Shown piece after piece: positions 23,117 through 35,379 of a stretch of DNA of 64,000 nucleotides. Position numbers and translations under genes: made by a program. The notes below the pieces were generated by a model. The model made no database searches. It saw only the letters and a program-made list of their open reading frames with translations, and had not been told where the DNA came from. Numbering within the stretch: the first letter of the stretch is position 1; each line of letters opens with the position of its first letter. Source of the stretch: Rotaria sordida. Taxonomy: Eukaryota; Rotifera; Eurotatoria; Philodinida; Philodinidae. The stretch covers positions 84,402 to 148,401 of the forward strand of contig CAJNOL010000385.1 of NCBI GenBank assembly GCA_905250125.1, in the 5' to 3' direction.

Positions 23117-26100
23117 TTAAATTGGGGTAACTCGTAAACATTTTTTCTCAAAATGTTTTATTCCATTTACACCAGATCCACATAAAAAACAAAATTGTTT
23201 CATACATGCACTGCATATCATCCAGTTATCTGAAGTAATCTTTACATTAATTTTTCTACATGCTTTATTAGGACATGTTGTCACTCGATTGAGTATAACT
23301 GAACCAATAGTTGATTCATCATCAATTAAAATGCTCAAGTCGTTGTCATTTTCCTGTTGTTCTTGTTTATGTGCTTGATCAGAAGGTATCTCTTCATGTT
23401 GTTTTGGTTTTTCTTCTATAGGAGTGTCGACTAAGAGAAAGACAATGTATATAAATCATTATCATCAGCCAAATTAAGAAAGAGAGAAGAATGGATTAGG
23501 CCTTTTTTTATTACCCTTAAATACATCGTTTTCTATAGAGTACACCGCAATTTCTTACACCAATGATGAAACTATATAGTCTTATACCATTCTCGTCAAT
23601 ACATACAAATATGAGTCGAAATATAAATATAAAACTATTAAAAAATTAAAAATTTGAGTATTATATAAACTTCTTTCTGACTTGTTAATAGGAACACTTA
23701 ATTCCATATTATCTTAGATATGCAACAGAACTTTATTTGTTATCCTGGTTTTTTGTTTCGAGCAAAAAGTTTTCTACAATTTTTGATCAGTTATTATTTA
23801 AATATTCTTCCTTGCAAAACTTACTGAAAAGAAATTATCATGTTTGACATTTCATTGTAGTGCAAAAATTTCTATTCAGCAATGCTTTCTTTGTTACTAA
23901 CCTAAGTAGGCTACTTTGTTGAGTTCTTCTTTCATAGATTCAATTTTTGTGGAATCATTATGTTCCAAATATGGAGTAATAAATGTTTTTGTTCGTTCTT
24001 GTGTTGTTTGCCATGTAAAATCGAAATTACATCGTGTACAATGCATATGTGAACAACCACCATTCTTTTCGATTGGTATATGACATTCAGGACAAAATTG
24101 AATATCATCTGTATTGATTCGTTCAGCAGTTAATATTTCTTGTAATAGAGTATTTTGTTCAGATAGTTTAATAAAAATATGACGATATCTTTGTGTAGCA
24201 ATTCTTTGTTCGTTCAAAGTTTTTTTCTGTCCTTTTGTTTTATTGAATTGAGCTAATACAACTTCTCTTTCTTTTTGTTTTAGTAATTTCATTTGTTCAA
24301 TTAAGTAATCTTTAGGACATATTTTTTGGAAATGATATGTTTCATAACACTTTTTACAAAATGTATAATGACATTGATCACATATAGCTAGATTATCATC
24401 TTCAGGACCACTAATAACAGGTGATTGACATCTAAATCAAGTTTTCTTTGTATTTTTTTTCTTATCACACTTTCTTGACATTTTAAATTTATTTTAATTA
24501 CAGTTTCGCTTCAGTTATATATCCTACATTATGTCGTTCACTGATGCAAGACATGAATTCTTAGCTATCTAATTTATTTTTCTCTCCGACTGATATTAAT
24601 ATAATTTTTCTTCTTATTACCAAGCTATTTCAATATTCTTTATTTGCTTAATCTTGTCTACTACTACTGCATTCGTATTTAGAACTATCAGAATGAGATG
24701 CCAATAAATCAACTATGAGATTGAAAACTTTTTCATTTTGATAATTGCAGTCAAAATCAACGAGTACGACCTTATATCACTTTAAGAAGGATAAAATACA
24801 TAGGTTGACTCTCTTGCAACAGGAAAACTTTTATTCTTCCGTAATTATTCTAAAGCATAATCGCTTTGTCTTTTACTAATTTCTTAGGAGTTTCTGGAAA
24901 AATGGTCTATTATCTAGAGAGCAAGACGTTCATCATGCTTCATCCGTCGTATTTTGTCCTTTTTGTAAATTTTCTCATAATTGAACACTTGCTATGACTT
25001 TTACAAAGGATGATATATTCCTAAATGTGTGTTTGATTTTCACATGAGACTTAGTCTAATTAATAGTCTGTAATGAAAAATATTAATCAAAAAGGAAAAA
25101 TATTTGTAATTATGGTCTTGTTTTGATGAAATCAGCAAGGTAACTTGAAAACAATTATTAGAAAACTCTGAATTTTTGTATGCACGCTAATTTAAATGAG
25201 ATTTTCATGTAGTCAAAATTTTAGATCAGAATTTGAAAATATGATCTTGCTACAAATATGGGTTCCTAAATACAACGAAATTTTACTACAAATGTTTGCT
25301 CTACTCAGAAACTAACTGTAAATGCAAACTCTCATAAATATGAAGCAGATATTGTAAAAGTCTTAGTAAGAAAATAATACATGTCTTTATCAAGAAATCA
25401 AAATAATTCATTAGTTTATCTCACCTTGGACACCAAACAATATCTTTCATTGATTCAAGTCCATGTTGTAATGTTAATCGTTCATATCTTTCATATAATT
25501 TTTCATTTTGAATAGTTTGTTTTATTTCTGTTGGAAGTAAAGCTTGTTTACAGTGATCTTGTGGACAAAGAAGATTTTCTCCAAATTTTCCATTTTCAAG
25601 TGTCATCCGAATATAATGATTCAAACAAGTACGACAATAAAAATGTCCACAACGATGAAGACGAATACAATCTACACCTGGAATAATATCTGTACAAATA
25701 GAACATGATTGAAATCGATTTCGAAATACATCTTCTTGATGCTTTTGATTATAATCAATTAAATATTGAAAAATTTTTTTAGTATTTTCAATTGTATAAC
25801 CATTTAATGCTCGTGGATCATTTTGTTGTTCTTCAAAACTTGTACGAATAATAAATTCATTTGTTATTTCTTGTTTTATTAATTCAATCCAATCATAAAC
25901 ACAAACTTCACCTGGAATAAATGAAAAATTATCAATTTTTTGACAAAGTTTTTCTAAATCAATTTTAGAGAAATAAAAACATGATAGAATAAATGATGGT
26001 GGATCATCACTTGGATATTCATCATGATAATTAATTATCAAAGATAATGGTGGTAAATATTGTATCGTAGATATTTTATCGTCTAATCTAATTGTAAATG

Positions 26101-26302
26101 ATGTAGATAAATCAAATTCAATTAATATTTCATATTGATTTTCATTCATTAAACGAAACTTTTGATCAAAAATTGATTGTAATACTAATATTTCATCAGC
26201 TTGTTTTTCATTATTTGTCATTTTTGTCAAATGAATGCATTCAAGATCGGTAAAGAAAAGACGTGTTATATTTCTAATTCTTGTGCAATAACTACTTGAC
26301 AT
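23117..26302 (-). CDS. RWD-RBR E3 ubiquitin ligase (RNF14-like), three exons
   Basis: Exons 25425-26302, 23902-24431 and 23117-23430 join in frame (GT-AG borders) to 573 residues. RWD domain: about 28-150. RING1: C200, C203, C218, H220, C223, C226, C246, C251. IBR: C291, C294, C310, C313, C318, C321, H326, C331. RING2: C406, C409, catalytic-position C419 in NGGCSHM, C424, C427. The order matches RNF14, which takes ubiquitin from an E2 onto the RING2 cysteine. Two departures: the FCWxC ligand pair usually found after RING2 is replaced by DFTW, and exon 3 adds another IBR-like module (C522, C527, C542, C545, C550, C553, H562, C567). Introns are 993 and 471 bp. Met28 is an alternative start. Confidence 0.85.
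24432..25424 (-). other. 993-bp intron of the RBR gene
   Basis: Donor AAG then GTGAGA, acceptor GATTTAG. Splicing forms CCA-AGA-TGT, giving the IBR start CPRC. No gene is visible inside. Confidence 0.75.
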
Positions 26303-28610
26303 GTCTATGAATCACTATAGTAACAGAAAAGAATAAAAATAATATATACAGTAAAGTGCAAAAAAAAAAATTATCGTTAGTATTCGATAAAATTATTTCG
26401 CTGAACACGATGGCTATCGAAATTTTTTTTTTGTGAATAGTGTACGCACCACAGAGTATATAAATATCATAAGTAATAATTAGCTCGGTTTCCCTTAAGG
26501 TCACAAAGAAGTAAATATTACGTCTTCATTAATACATTGAAAATAACTTAGGCTCATTTTGCATATGTATATGAGTCGTTTCAAAGCATAAAAGATGCAT
26601 TTGAAGTAACATGAGATTTGCCATGAATCTCATTTTTGATCAAACTTTTGTAATCAAAGTTTCAGCTCGATATGATGTTTCGCAATATTTAAGGCACGAA
26701 AAAATCTATACGTCACCTTCTTGAATTGCGATCCCTATTTGAATCTGAAGACAAATCCTGAGAACTCGTCACTTGGAAGCGAATTTTATCTAACAGCCGG
26801 AATCTATCTGCTCTAAAAATTTCCAGTGGATCGTATCAGTCACTATTGAGAAAGTAGACCATCCGTGCGGAGAGTTCTATAGGGTGTGATCATTGGTTTG
26901 CTTCTAAAACAATTTGTGCTTGGAACTCGTTTTCATTTCGTTAGATGTGATGAATAAAGATCTTCGCTAAGAAGACGATTTTCCAAATCTTTGTAATGTA
27001 AGATGACCGCTCGATATGCAAAAGAGGCAGTGGACATTCAGATCAGGATGGCTCTCGACCGACAGGATGACATTTTGAAAGAAGTTTCGCTCGCATTACA
27101 TTCTACACCATCTCCTTGACTGCCATGAAACGTTTCGGAAGAATCCATTCATACACTTGGCTGATGTGACCCGAGAAAGCGCATATGTACAATGGCAATT
27201 TTTTTGCACTCCACTAATAGGAAATATGATGCAATGCCATAGAATTATTATTCGATAGTTTAGAAGACAAATGTCCTTGCAATCTTGATTTACTGCTTAG
27301 TCATTTTTATCTATTTCACAACAGCGGATATCTTTAATTAAATATTTTGTAATATATGTAGAGATCATTTCTAGAGATATGTAGGACAAACTTTTTCCTA
27401 TCGCGAATCTCGTTTATCCTATCTCGTACTTTTTCAAATTGTTCCCGCATCCAATGTACTAGTCCGAATATTCTTTCAAATTGTATGATTGATCGAAAGC
27501 AATATAAAACTATTGTTTTATCAAAGAAGATTACATGTGTTGTATACCGTCAACGGAAATTTTTTATTCATATAAGTGGTTATTAGATGAACTAGCTATC
27601 TTTTAATTGAACATGCAAAAGAAGAGTTTTCGCACAAAGACTTAACCATAAAATATTAATTGATAAGTACAACTTCAGTAAAAGAATATGTATATAAAAG
27701 TGAAATTTCAGTTGGAAATTATGATAGATAATTATGGCACTTTTTGTTAATTATATTGGTTTGGTAATATCAAAGCTTGTAATGTATGAAAAGTAGTCAA
27801 AATAAAAATGTCCTATTCAGACTAATCTTTGATTCCAGAACTTTTATTGTTACAATAACAATAAAGGTTAGTACTACAACATAAATAAAGAAGTAAACGA
27901 AGAGACATACGAAGGTTCGCTTCAATACATTATATTGTATGCCTATCAGTTATTTTTTTAGGCCTTGGTGCCATAATGATAATTATAGCATTTGTTACTT
28001 TTTAGCAAGTTTTTTGTTTTGTTGTCTAGGAAACACGTGAGTTTTGCCTCAATATCTACATATTCAATATAATAATAAAACATCTGATTATTGTTAGCTA
28101 TCTTTATATAAAGAAGCTTTTGTTATTGTTTTTATTTCAGACATTTGGCTTGTATCTTTAATTTTCATAATAATCTTTCTATGTATTAATAAAGATAAAA
28201 TTTAATGAATTATAGTAAAATTTCTAACTATAGGAGTTACAAAAAACGTAAAACAATTCATAACAAAAGAAATAATTAACATACTCTAACTCACTAAAAT
28301 TCTTCAACAATCGTTTAATAATAAGCAACAAATCATGTGTGTATAATGATAATACAATCGAGGCGATGGGTTTCATCGGTGGGACCCACTACAGAGCGAT
28401 CCAAAAGTTCCTTTAAAGCAGAAATGTTTGAATATCTCGGCCATACTTTGACCGAAGTGACTGGTTCTTTTACCATTGATAAAGAAATGTTCACAGGTCA
28501 TATTCATAAGATAAACACTGACAAAAATTGTTTTGAAGTATTAGAACTAGCATAAATAAAGAAATAGAACCTTTCACGAATTATGAAAGAACAATATTCA
28601 TATCGTCGTG
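26303..28610. other. Intergenic
   Basis: Includes the RBR promoter side. A 72-codon plus-strand ORF at 28337-28555 has no recognised domain and is unsupported. The stretch 26620-27200 is less AT-rich than its surroundings but reads as stop-ridden on both strands and may be a very old coding remnant. Confidence 0.35.
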
Positions 28611-28618
28611 AATGTGTT

Positions 28619-28842
28619 TAGGGATGTGCAATGTTGGTATACTGATCAGCAGTGTCACCTAAGCCACCGATACACGAACACTGACCTCCACTGTCCTCAA
28701 TTTACGTTGTAAAGTACAATATTTTGTATATAGATTGTAGTGAACAGAAATTAGGATCAATCTCAGTGTTGCTACACTGACCTCAGTTTCAGCGTCCTCA
28801 CTGTCAGTATTACACCGTTCAGTGCAAAACTGCACATTCCTA
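28619..28842. mobile_element. hAT-type MITE, 224 bp
   Basis: Ends TAGGGATGTGCAATGTT and the complement of TAGGAATGTGCAGTTTT, flanked by 8-bp near-identical duplications (AATGTGTT at 28611-28618, GATGTGTT at 28843-28850). The interior repeats short CACTGACCTC motifs. It has no coding capacity. Confidence 0.75.
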
Positions 28843-28850
28843 GATGTGTT

Positions 28851-29732
28851 TAAAAAAAGCGCGAATCTCGACAAGGTAAAAAAAACAAAATGCGAGTGTC
28901 GCATGTCGAAATAACTAAGAACGTGTTTTTTTTCATATCATCTTACATGACACGTGTTTTGCACTGATTATGAAGTAAAGGCGCATGTTTCATTGTTACT
29001 TGTGTTCGAGTTCGCATTTTTCATGTCTAAAACATTTGGAAAGAAACACTAGGGAAATTTTAGATGTCGATGTAATTATATCTTGAAAATGTTACTGAGT
29101 TCGAATAAAAACTGATGAAGTCATCATGATTTCCGGTAGTAGGACACAAGCTCGGTTTTAACGTTTTTTACCTTTGCTAAGTCCAAGCTTATAGAAAAAC
29201 GTAATTGGTAGAAAAACCATTATATCCCCGTGAGAGAAACGTCATGCTCGCGTAGTCGGAAGTTCATAATTCAGAATACTAGGCAAGCCAGGAAAAGGGT
29301 TTTGTTTCAAAAGTCTAAGCGTTTTTCAAATTTTATTTCGCTATAACTGGACTAGAAGAATCCTTCCTTTTCAAACATAAGTTTCTCTCACACGATGTAC
29401 ACTTTGCAACGCTAAAATCTTAGGTATCTATCGCCTGTTATAAAAAATTATATGCATTCTGCTTAGCTCTCTCATTTTTTTCGAGAATGATAATACAATT
29501 ACGAAACTAGTTTGTCTTTATAAAATCACAAAGAAAAACTTGTGAACGAACGAAGAAAAAGAAGAAATTAAAAAGAGAAACCTCGTTTCTTATAAAAATC
29601 TAAGTATTCAACGAATCAAAGCTCAAAGTGCTGTTTCCACATTTGAATTTCTCGACTAAAATAAAGTTCTTTTGAATTTTCGAGAGTATATACCAAAAAA
29701 TACAAAAAAAAAAGGTGAAGTGCGTTTATTCT
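28851..29732. other. Intergenic, no gene seen
   Basis: No supportable ORF or RNA gene. Confidence 0.4.
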
Positions 29733-29787
29733 GGGGTGGGTGGATGAAAAAGAAATCATCAGCCTCACCTGACATCCACACCCTTTA
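29733..29787. repeat. Telomere-like hairpin, short
   Basis: GGGGTGGGTGGATG, purine-rich loop AAAAAGAAATC, then CTCACCTGACATCCACACCC. Confidence 0.6.
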
Positions 29788-30003
29788 TTAAGAATTTTAG
29801 ACACCAGTTAAGAACGTCATGGAAATATACATCTCCTTGGAAACCATACACCACATATCTCTGACTAATGATGCCATAAAGACATGAACATCTTCACTTT
29901 CACATTATTTATCCAATCTATTTATTGTTAATTCGCTTTATTTATTTTTCATATTCTTAGTTCAAAATGTGACAGAGATCGATCTAGAAGCTAACAGATT
30001 TCA

Positions 30004-30234
30004 CTAGACGTTGAAACCATATTTCCTGAGCCATTCTTTCTCGGAATTTGTTAAGCTTCTATGACCGTGTTTCCATTCGCCGTTGATATAAAGTGCACTG
30101 CCATCATTGAAATGGACATGGATAAAACGATCATACCTCGCTGGATTTCCCTTATCGGCACGTATTATGGACTTGGGAGCACGGCCCTGATTTATCTCCT
30201 GATTCATCTGATTGACGCTCGGTTCTTCGGCCAT
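30004..30234 (-). CDS. Small protein resembling polymorphic-toxin tips
   Basis: 76 residues, visibly richer in G+C than its flanks. The core reads R-Y-D-R-F-I-H-V-H-F-N-D-G-S-A-L and then N-G-E-W-K-H-G, followed by LTNSEKEWLRKYGFNV. From memory this pattern (HVHF-DG-AL, W-KHG, TN-E-EWL, terminal G-aromatic) resembles short C-terminal domains of bacterial polymorphic or contact-dependent toxins, in which a conserved His pair would suit a nuclease. I cannot name the family with certainty. An acceptor-like TTTTAG lies 3 bp before the ATG, consistent with a trans-spliced or spliced eukaryotic transcript. No signal peptide is present. A transferred, domesticated domain is the main reading; a conserved unknown small protein is the alternative. 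Confidence 0.5.
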   Translation of the reverse strand: MAEEPSVNQMNQEINQGRAPKSIIRADKGNPARYDRFIHVHFNDGSALYINGEWKHGHRSLTNSEKEWLRKYGFNV

Positions 30235-31747
30235 ACTCTAAAACATAAGAAAGCATAGTAATCATAAATAAATAGTGCATACGAAGGTTTTCATTGTAAG
30301 CAGATTTTGAATCCTACACATCTTCGATAGAATTGGTATAAGTAGTCAGCACCCGCATATCAACAACTTTTACGACTTCTAAACTGTTCGAATGTTCAAA
30401 GACAATATCTCAGCGATGGAAAACGAAAAAAAAACAAAAAATACGAATTTTTATATTTTATAGGCTATCAAGCTGCGATACGAAAGTAAAAGAAAAGAGA
30501 ATATAATTCCGTTGCACCATTCTAACTCTTTCAATCGCTCTCTAATTTCAATATCAACCAGTCAATACTGAGAGTAATCGAAAAAAATGGGGACCAGAGG
30601 GACATAATATTTCAACTTTGAGATAAAAGTGAAGTATGGAATATAAAGAATAATGAGTGAAAGAACGAAAAAAAAAACGAAACTAGAAGCTGACTCAATT
30701 CGATTCAAATCAGTCGAAAGTAATCGAAATCACAAATAATGTAACTGATGTATAATGGAAAATCTGATTAAAATCAGATTAAATAGAGCCATATTAACGA
30801 TTAATAATAAGATTTTTCTAATCTTTATTTCGCATTGGAAGTACAAAGTCACATGTTAATAATAATAAACAAGATAGAAATTTTAAATTTTACATCGGAC
30901 GCAGTTGAGATGCTTTCCAAGCGTCTGTAATAGCTACACAGAGAAAGAGAAAGGTATAGAGGCAAGAGAAAAAAGATGAAAGAAAGAAAGAAATGGCTTG
31001 ATCGCCATGGATTTTGCTTACTGGTGATTACTTACTACATCTATAATCTTATCCTCCCCTTCAAGATTTGATAACCTCTATTTACCTGATAATTGTATAT
31101 TGATATTAAATTGGTTGATTTATTCACAGTTTTTTATGTTGTAGAAAAAATAATAAATGATGATTGCGTATAGGAATATTGTGTTGTGTTATATGTCAAA
31201 TACGTATTGATAATATCTCAATAGAATTGCTTGCTTATATACATGATGTAGCCCTTTTATTTGGTATTTTTTTTATTTCTTTCTTCTATTCGGTTTTTTC
31301 CACCATGTGCAAATATTTTTTTATTGGGTAATTTCTTTTCTCTTTCTTCTGTGGGGTTTTTTCCAGTCATGAGTTGATATATTTGTTCGGATGACGTCGT
31401 TTGAGTACATCACGTATTTTCTTTCATATTTGATTTTATCTTTCTGTTTTTTTTCTGATCCTTTATTGGTCTATAGATTTATGAATGCGAATTTATAAAA
31501 AAGAAAAGAATTCGATAACACTTTAACTTGTCTTTTTCACATTCGAGATAAATTTTTCTATAGCGATAAAAATGTAAAAAGTAGATAATATGAGGTGAAA
31601 CAGCTAAGCACTGAATATTAGCAATATAATAACGGACAGGGTGTATTAAATGGTCGCATTTTACAATTCATTTTTCGAACACTTAACATCCTCCCCTAGA
31701 AAAACAAAATAGGCCGGAAAATGCAACGTGAAAAGCTCTACATTTTA
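30235..31747. other. Intergenic, no gene seen
   Basis: AT-rich. A short palindrome AATCTGATTAAAATCAGATT lies near 30761-30780. No gene is supported. Confidence 0.4.
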
Positions 31748-31805
31748 CACGGGCGTGGATGCGGGTATTCGTATGCATAAACAAACACCCACATCCACAC
31801 TCTTA
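31748..31805. repeat. Telomere-like hairpin beside a half foldback
   Basis: GGGCGTGGATGCGGGTATTC, loop, then ACACCCACATCCACACTC. The following 31830-31940 sequence matches one arm of the foldback at 8865. Confidence 0.65.
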
Positions 31806-31829
31806 ATAAAAATGTGGAGTTATCGTCTA

Positions 31830-31990
31830 TTTCAAAAAAGAAGACATGAGGTGTTTTTTGAATAATTTTTGATAGAAATAAAATAAAGATCTGCAGTTTT
31901 CATCGTTCAAAAGAGGAGATGAAACTATATCGAGTCATTATTTCAGAATTTTGTCACATTCACTCAAGATCTAAATTCATGGTTATTTTA
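31830..31990. mobile_element. Solo arm related to the 8865 foldback
   Basis: Blocks such as GAATAATTTTTGATAG and CTGCAGTTTTCATCGTTC match the left arm of 8865-9348 with substitutions. No inverted partner was found nearby. Confidence 0.5.
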
Positions 31991-32876
31991 AACAAAATAC
32001 TCAATAATGTGAACACTTAGGGATTTTAATTTTCATAAGTGTATTAGAATTGATAATTGAAGATCTATAATTTATGCAACATCGACGTTATTCACTTTAG
32101 CCAATCACGAATTATATATGTTTTACTAACTAAAAGCTGACTTTTTTTGTATGATTTTAAAGAAAAATTCATCTTATCAATCAATCTAATAGCATTGATT
32201 AGGTATTATGTATTTAGACTATCGGATAGAAATAATACGTATGAACATAAACAACAAACAACACTTGTAAATGATAGAATTTATAGTCATTACGATTGGA
32301 CATATAAATTTGTTTACATATTTTTTCTATTGATTTGAATGTTTCAATACGATTAGATCATCAAAATTTTCAAAAATATAAGAAGATTTTACATTGTCTA
32401 TCAATGAATGTCAATGTCAAAGAAACTAATTATGCTAAAAGATTTGAAAGATAAATTTAATGAATACACTTTTAAATTTCACATAGAAGTTTTTATATAA
32501 ATATCACAAATTGATGAAACACGAATTGAACAACATTATCAAGAATTATAGTGAAGATAGTCCATTTATTCTAATTAATTTACACTTCTATTTCTCTTCA
32601 GTATTTTAGATATTTGTTTTTTTTTGATTCATACAAAAGTACCACAAATGTTAGAAGCTATTGCAACTAAACGTATGTTATTTTAATATAGAAAAATGAA
32701 AGAAACAAAAAAAGATTTTTGGACGAAGACTTTAGATATTATTTGCATGATAAATTTTTTTATATAGTGTCATTTTATTTTTATTAATTAGGATCAAGTG
32801 AAAGATAAAGAATATGATTATCATTGAACAATCGATCTAAATAATGTTTTTATATGATTTGAATTAATGTCAATAT
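31991..32876. other. Intergenic, no firm gene
   Basis: Short AT-rich open frames only, possibly decayed coding sequence. Nothing was recognised. Confidence 0.35.
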
Positions 32877-34643
32877 TTATCTTTCTTTTCTTTGTTCAAT
32901 TCGTTTTGAGCTATTATGTTTATATTGTGAATAACTAACGACTACATAAGTCCATGGCAAATGATTTTTTAACCATTGAACAAGTTGATTTGAAATTTGT
33001 GTTTTTCTATTATGGTATTCATCGTTAATATTTGTTAGCCTTAAGTCTTTGGAATTTCTTTCATCGTTCCAGACGATAATTAATATTCGAAGACTAACCA
33101 TATTTTTGACAAGATTAATAATAAATTCACGATTATCAACTAAAATAAAAAGTACTTCGCATTGAACACCTAATGATGAAGGACTCAACAAATTACATTC
33201 CTCCTCATTGAAATAATGTTGACATTTATCTAAAGAGAGTTCACGAACTGAAGTTTTTGAGTATTTGAATAATGACATTTCTAAAGGTAATGATTTATCT
33301 TGATTGATAGTTAGCGCGTGTAGATGAGGTGCTCGATCTAATAAAGTTTGTACCTGAGAATGAAAAGTATCACCATGAGATGAGACTGTAAGTGAGCGTA
33401 GTCGATTTAAACTTGGAACAATAGACCAAAATTGATCATTGATGGGAAGTTTTATATGAAGATATTCAATATTAGGCATATGAATGTAAGATGGTATCGG
33501 TTGATCAAAAAATTTCTCATCGAAAATGCGAGTCATATTATGATAACATTTTTGTTGATAATCTTGTGGAATTGTCGAGTGCAAAAAATCAGAAAGCGTT
33601 ATATTCCAGTCACAAGATGAACTTGGTAAAGTTTCGAGATGAATAAAATAATCCCTTGTATGACATCGAACAAACCATTGATGTTCATCAACCCAAAATG
33701 AATATCGAAACGAATCGATCAATCTATCGGCTTGTTCTTTGATATTTTGATTCGAAAAGAGTCGGATCATTTTAAGTCGAAATGTTTTCAATTTAGGCAA
33801 GTAATTACGAATGATTTGTTCCCATTGGTGACCATTAATTAGTTCCAACCATATTTCATTTTTCAAATGACTTAAATTAGGTACGTTTTGCAATAAAGCA
33901 TTGAGTTCTGAAAGTCTCTTATGGAGACACAACTTAAGTTTGGTTATTGTTGAAAGTGGAGATGCTATATAATCATTATTGATAGAGGGTTCGAAAGCTG
34001 TTGAAAGATATTTAAGGCGAGGAGTGTAATGAAATAATCGATTTAACTGATTCCATCGAAATTTACTGTCAGATATAGTTAAATATTGAAGAGATGCGGA
34101 GATAATTGATGGCAGACAAAAAATCTCTCGTTTTTCGATGTTAATGTCACAATAGCAATAAATAAGATTTGGTAAACTCCAAATCTTGTTGACGATTAGT
34201 TGAAAATTAGCTTTATCATTTGGAAAAGAACAAAAGGAAAATGTTAAATAAGTAAGACTATTGAGATGATGAAATTGATCTATGAGTTTTAACCATGCCT
34301 GAACTGAGTCAAGCTTGCATAGTGTGAGCGATTTTAAATGAGTGAATCGATTGAGTGATGGTATGAAAGAAAGAAATAGATCGATTTGTTCTTTAGTTTC
34401 TATGAGATTAGATAGACGAAGAGTAATAACTCGATCAGCAATGAATGGTAAATGTTGTTTACATATTGTATCGAAATCACAACTTGACATAGAATTGAAT
34501 TCGAAACGATACGATCGATATTGTTTGTAGAGTAGAAGATTGAAGCGTGAATTGAGGCCATAGAATGCATGAAGAAGATTAATGCCATTAAAATAATCGA
34601 ATAGATCAAGAAAGATTTCGTTAGGTAGTAATTCTAAATTCAT
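32877..34643 (-). CDS. F-box/LRR-type substrate receptor, bdelloid-type family
   Basis: An intact ORF. It opens at 34691, but Met17 (34643) begins the F-box directly (MNLELLPNEIFLDLFDYFNG), so that start is used; the product is 588 residues. The F-box covers about residues 1-45 and should bind Skp1 in an SCF ubiquitin ligase. The rest is built of irregular leucine-rich segments (for example LTYLTFSFCSF, SLRILIIVW) that would choose the substrate. The C-terminus QLVQWLKNHLPWTYVV matches the QLV-WLK-HLP signature that I associate with a very large gene family in bdelloid rotifers. The decayed copy at 20578-21425 belongs to the same broad family. Single exon. Confidence 0.75.
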   Translation of the reverse strand: MNLELLPNEIFLDLFDYFNGINLLHAFYGLNSRFNLLLYKQYRSYRFEFNSMSSCDFDTICKQHLPFIADRVITLRLSNLIETKEQIDLFLSFIPSLNRFTHLKSLTLCKLDSVQAWLKLIDQFHHLNSLTYLTFSFCSFPNDKANFQLIVNKIWSLPNLIYCYCDINIEKREIFCLPSIISASLQYLTISDSKFRWNQLNRLFHYTPRLKYLSTAFEPSINNDYIASPLSTITKLKLCLHKRLSELNALLQNVPNLSHLKNEIWLELINGHQWEQIIRNYLPKLKTFRLKMIRLFSNQNIKEQADRLIDSFRYSFWVDEHQWFVRCHTRDYFIHLETLPSSSCDWNITLSDFLHSTIPQDYQQKCYHNMTRIFDEKFFDQPIPSYIHMPNIEYLHIKLPINDQFWSIVPSLNRLRSLTVSSHGDTFHSQVQTLLDRAPHLHALTINQDKSLPLEMSLFKYSKTSVRELSLDKCQHYFNEEECNLLSPSSLGVQCEVLFILVDNREFIINLVKNMVSLRILIIVWNDERNSKDLRLTNINDEYHNRKTQISNQLVQWLKNHLPWTYVVVSYSQYKHNSSKRIEQRKER

Positions 34644-34691
34644 TATGCTTTTTTCTTTACCTACAGTTGTGTGTAATGTAGCAGCAAACAA

Positions 34692-35205
34692 GCTTGCGTA
34701 TGAATTAATTGAAAGGAAGAAGAAGAGATTAAACTGGATAGTCTTTCTTCAATATAATAATAGTTAGGTTAACATTTATCTGCTGTTAGTCAGTGTATGC
34801 GTCGATTCTATAAATAACACATAATCCAATAATAAACCATAACAAACGTCATATAAGAACTTCAGTAAGCAATAAGCGTCGACGAGCGAGCGACCGAACT
34901 ATTCTGAAATGATTATGTATTCCGTCAATATTAGTTGGCTTAAAGGCCGCTATATCTAGTCCATTTTGAATGTTGATCTTATCCTGACTGGTCAATAGAA
35001 AAGAAAAATGATCAAAGAGGACGAAAAGTCGATCATTGTAAAAGAAGCTGAGCCACAATCTTTCAAAAATCGATTAATTTAACATATGATAATGAAAATA
35101 AGAATAAATTTATTTTATTCTGAGCATTTGTTTAAATACTTAAGAAAATATGACAATAAAAGAATTGAGAGATGAAGCATCAAATGTAACACAACAAATG
35201 TTTAA
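34692..35205. other. Intergenic 5' of F-box gene and LINE
   Basis: No gene recognised; probably includes the F-box gene promoter on the minus strand. Confidence 0.35.
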
Positions 35206-35379
35206 GACCGATCGTTTCTCACTTGCCTATTCGTATTTGTACTGATAGGACGCACTTTTTTTTCGTTCTCCTTTTTCGTAGTAATCGATTCTATATATAA
35301 GAGACACGTGTATACACACGTGACCCACCAATTGTCAATCAACAGGTAATCACTAAATTTTTTTTATTTACTGGTTTGC

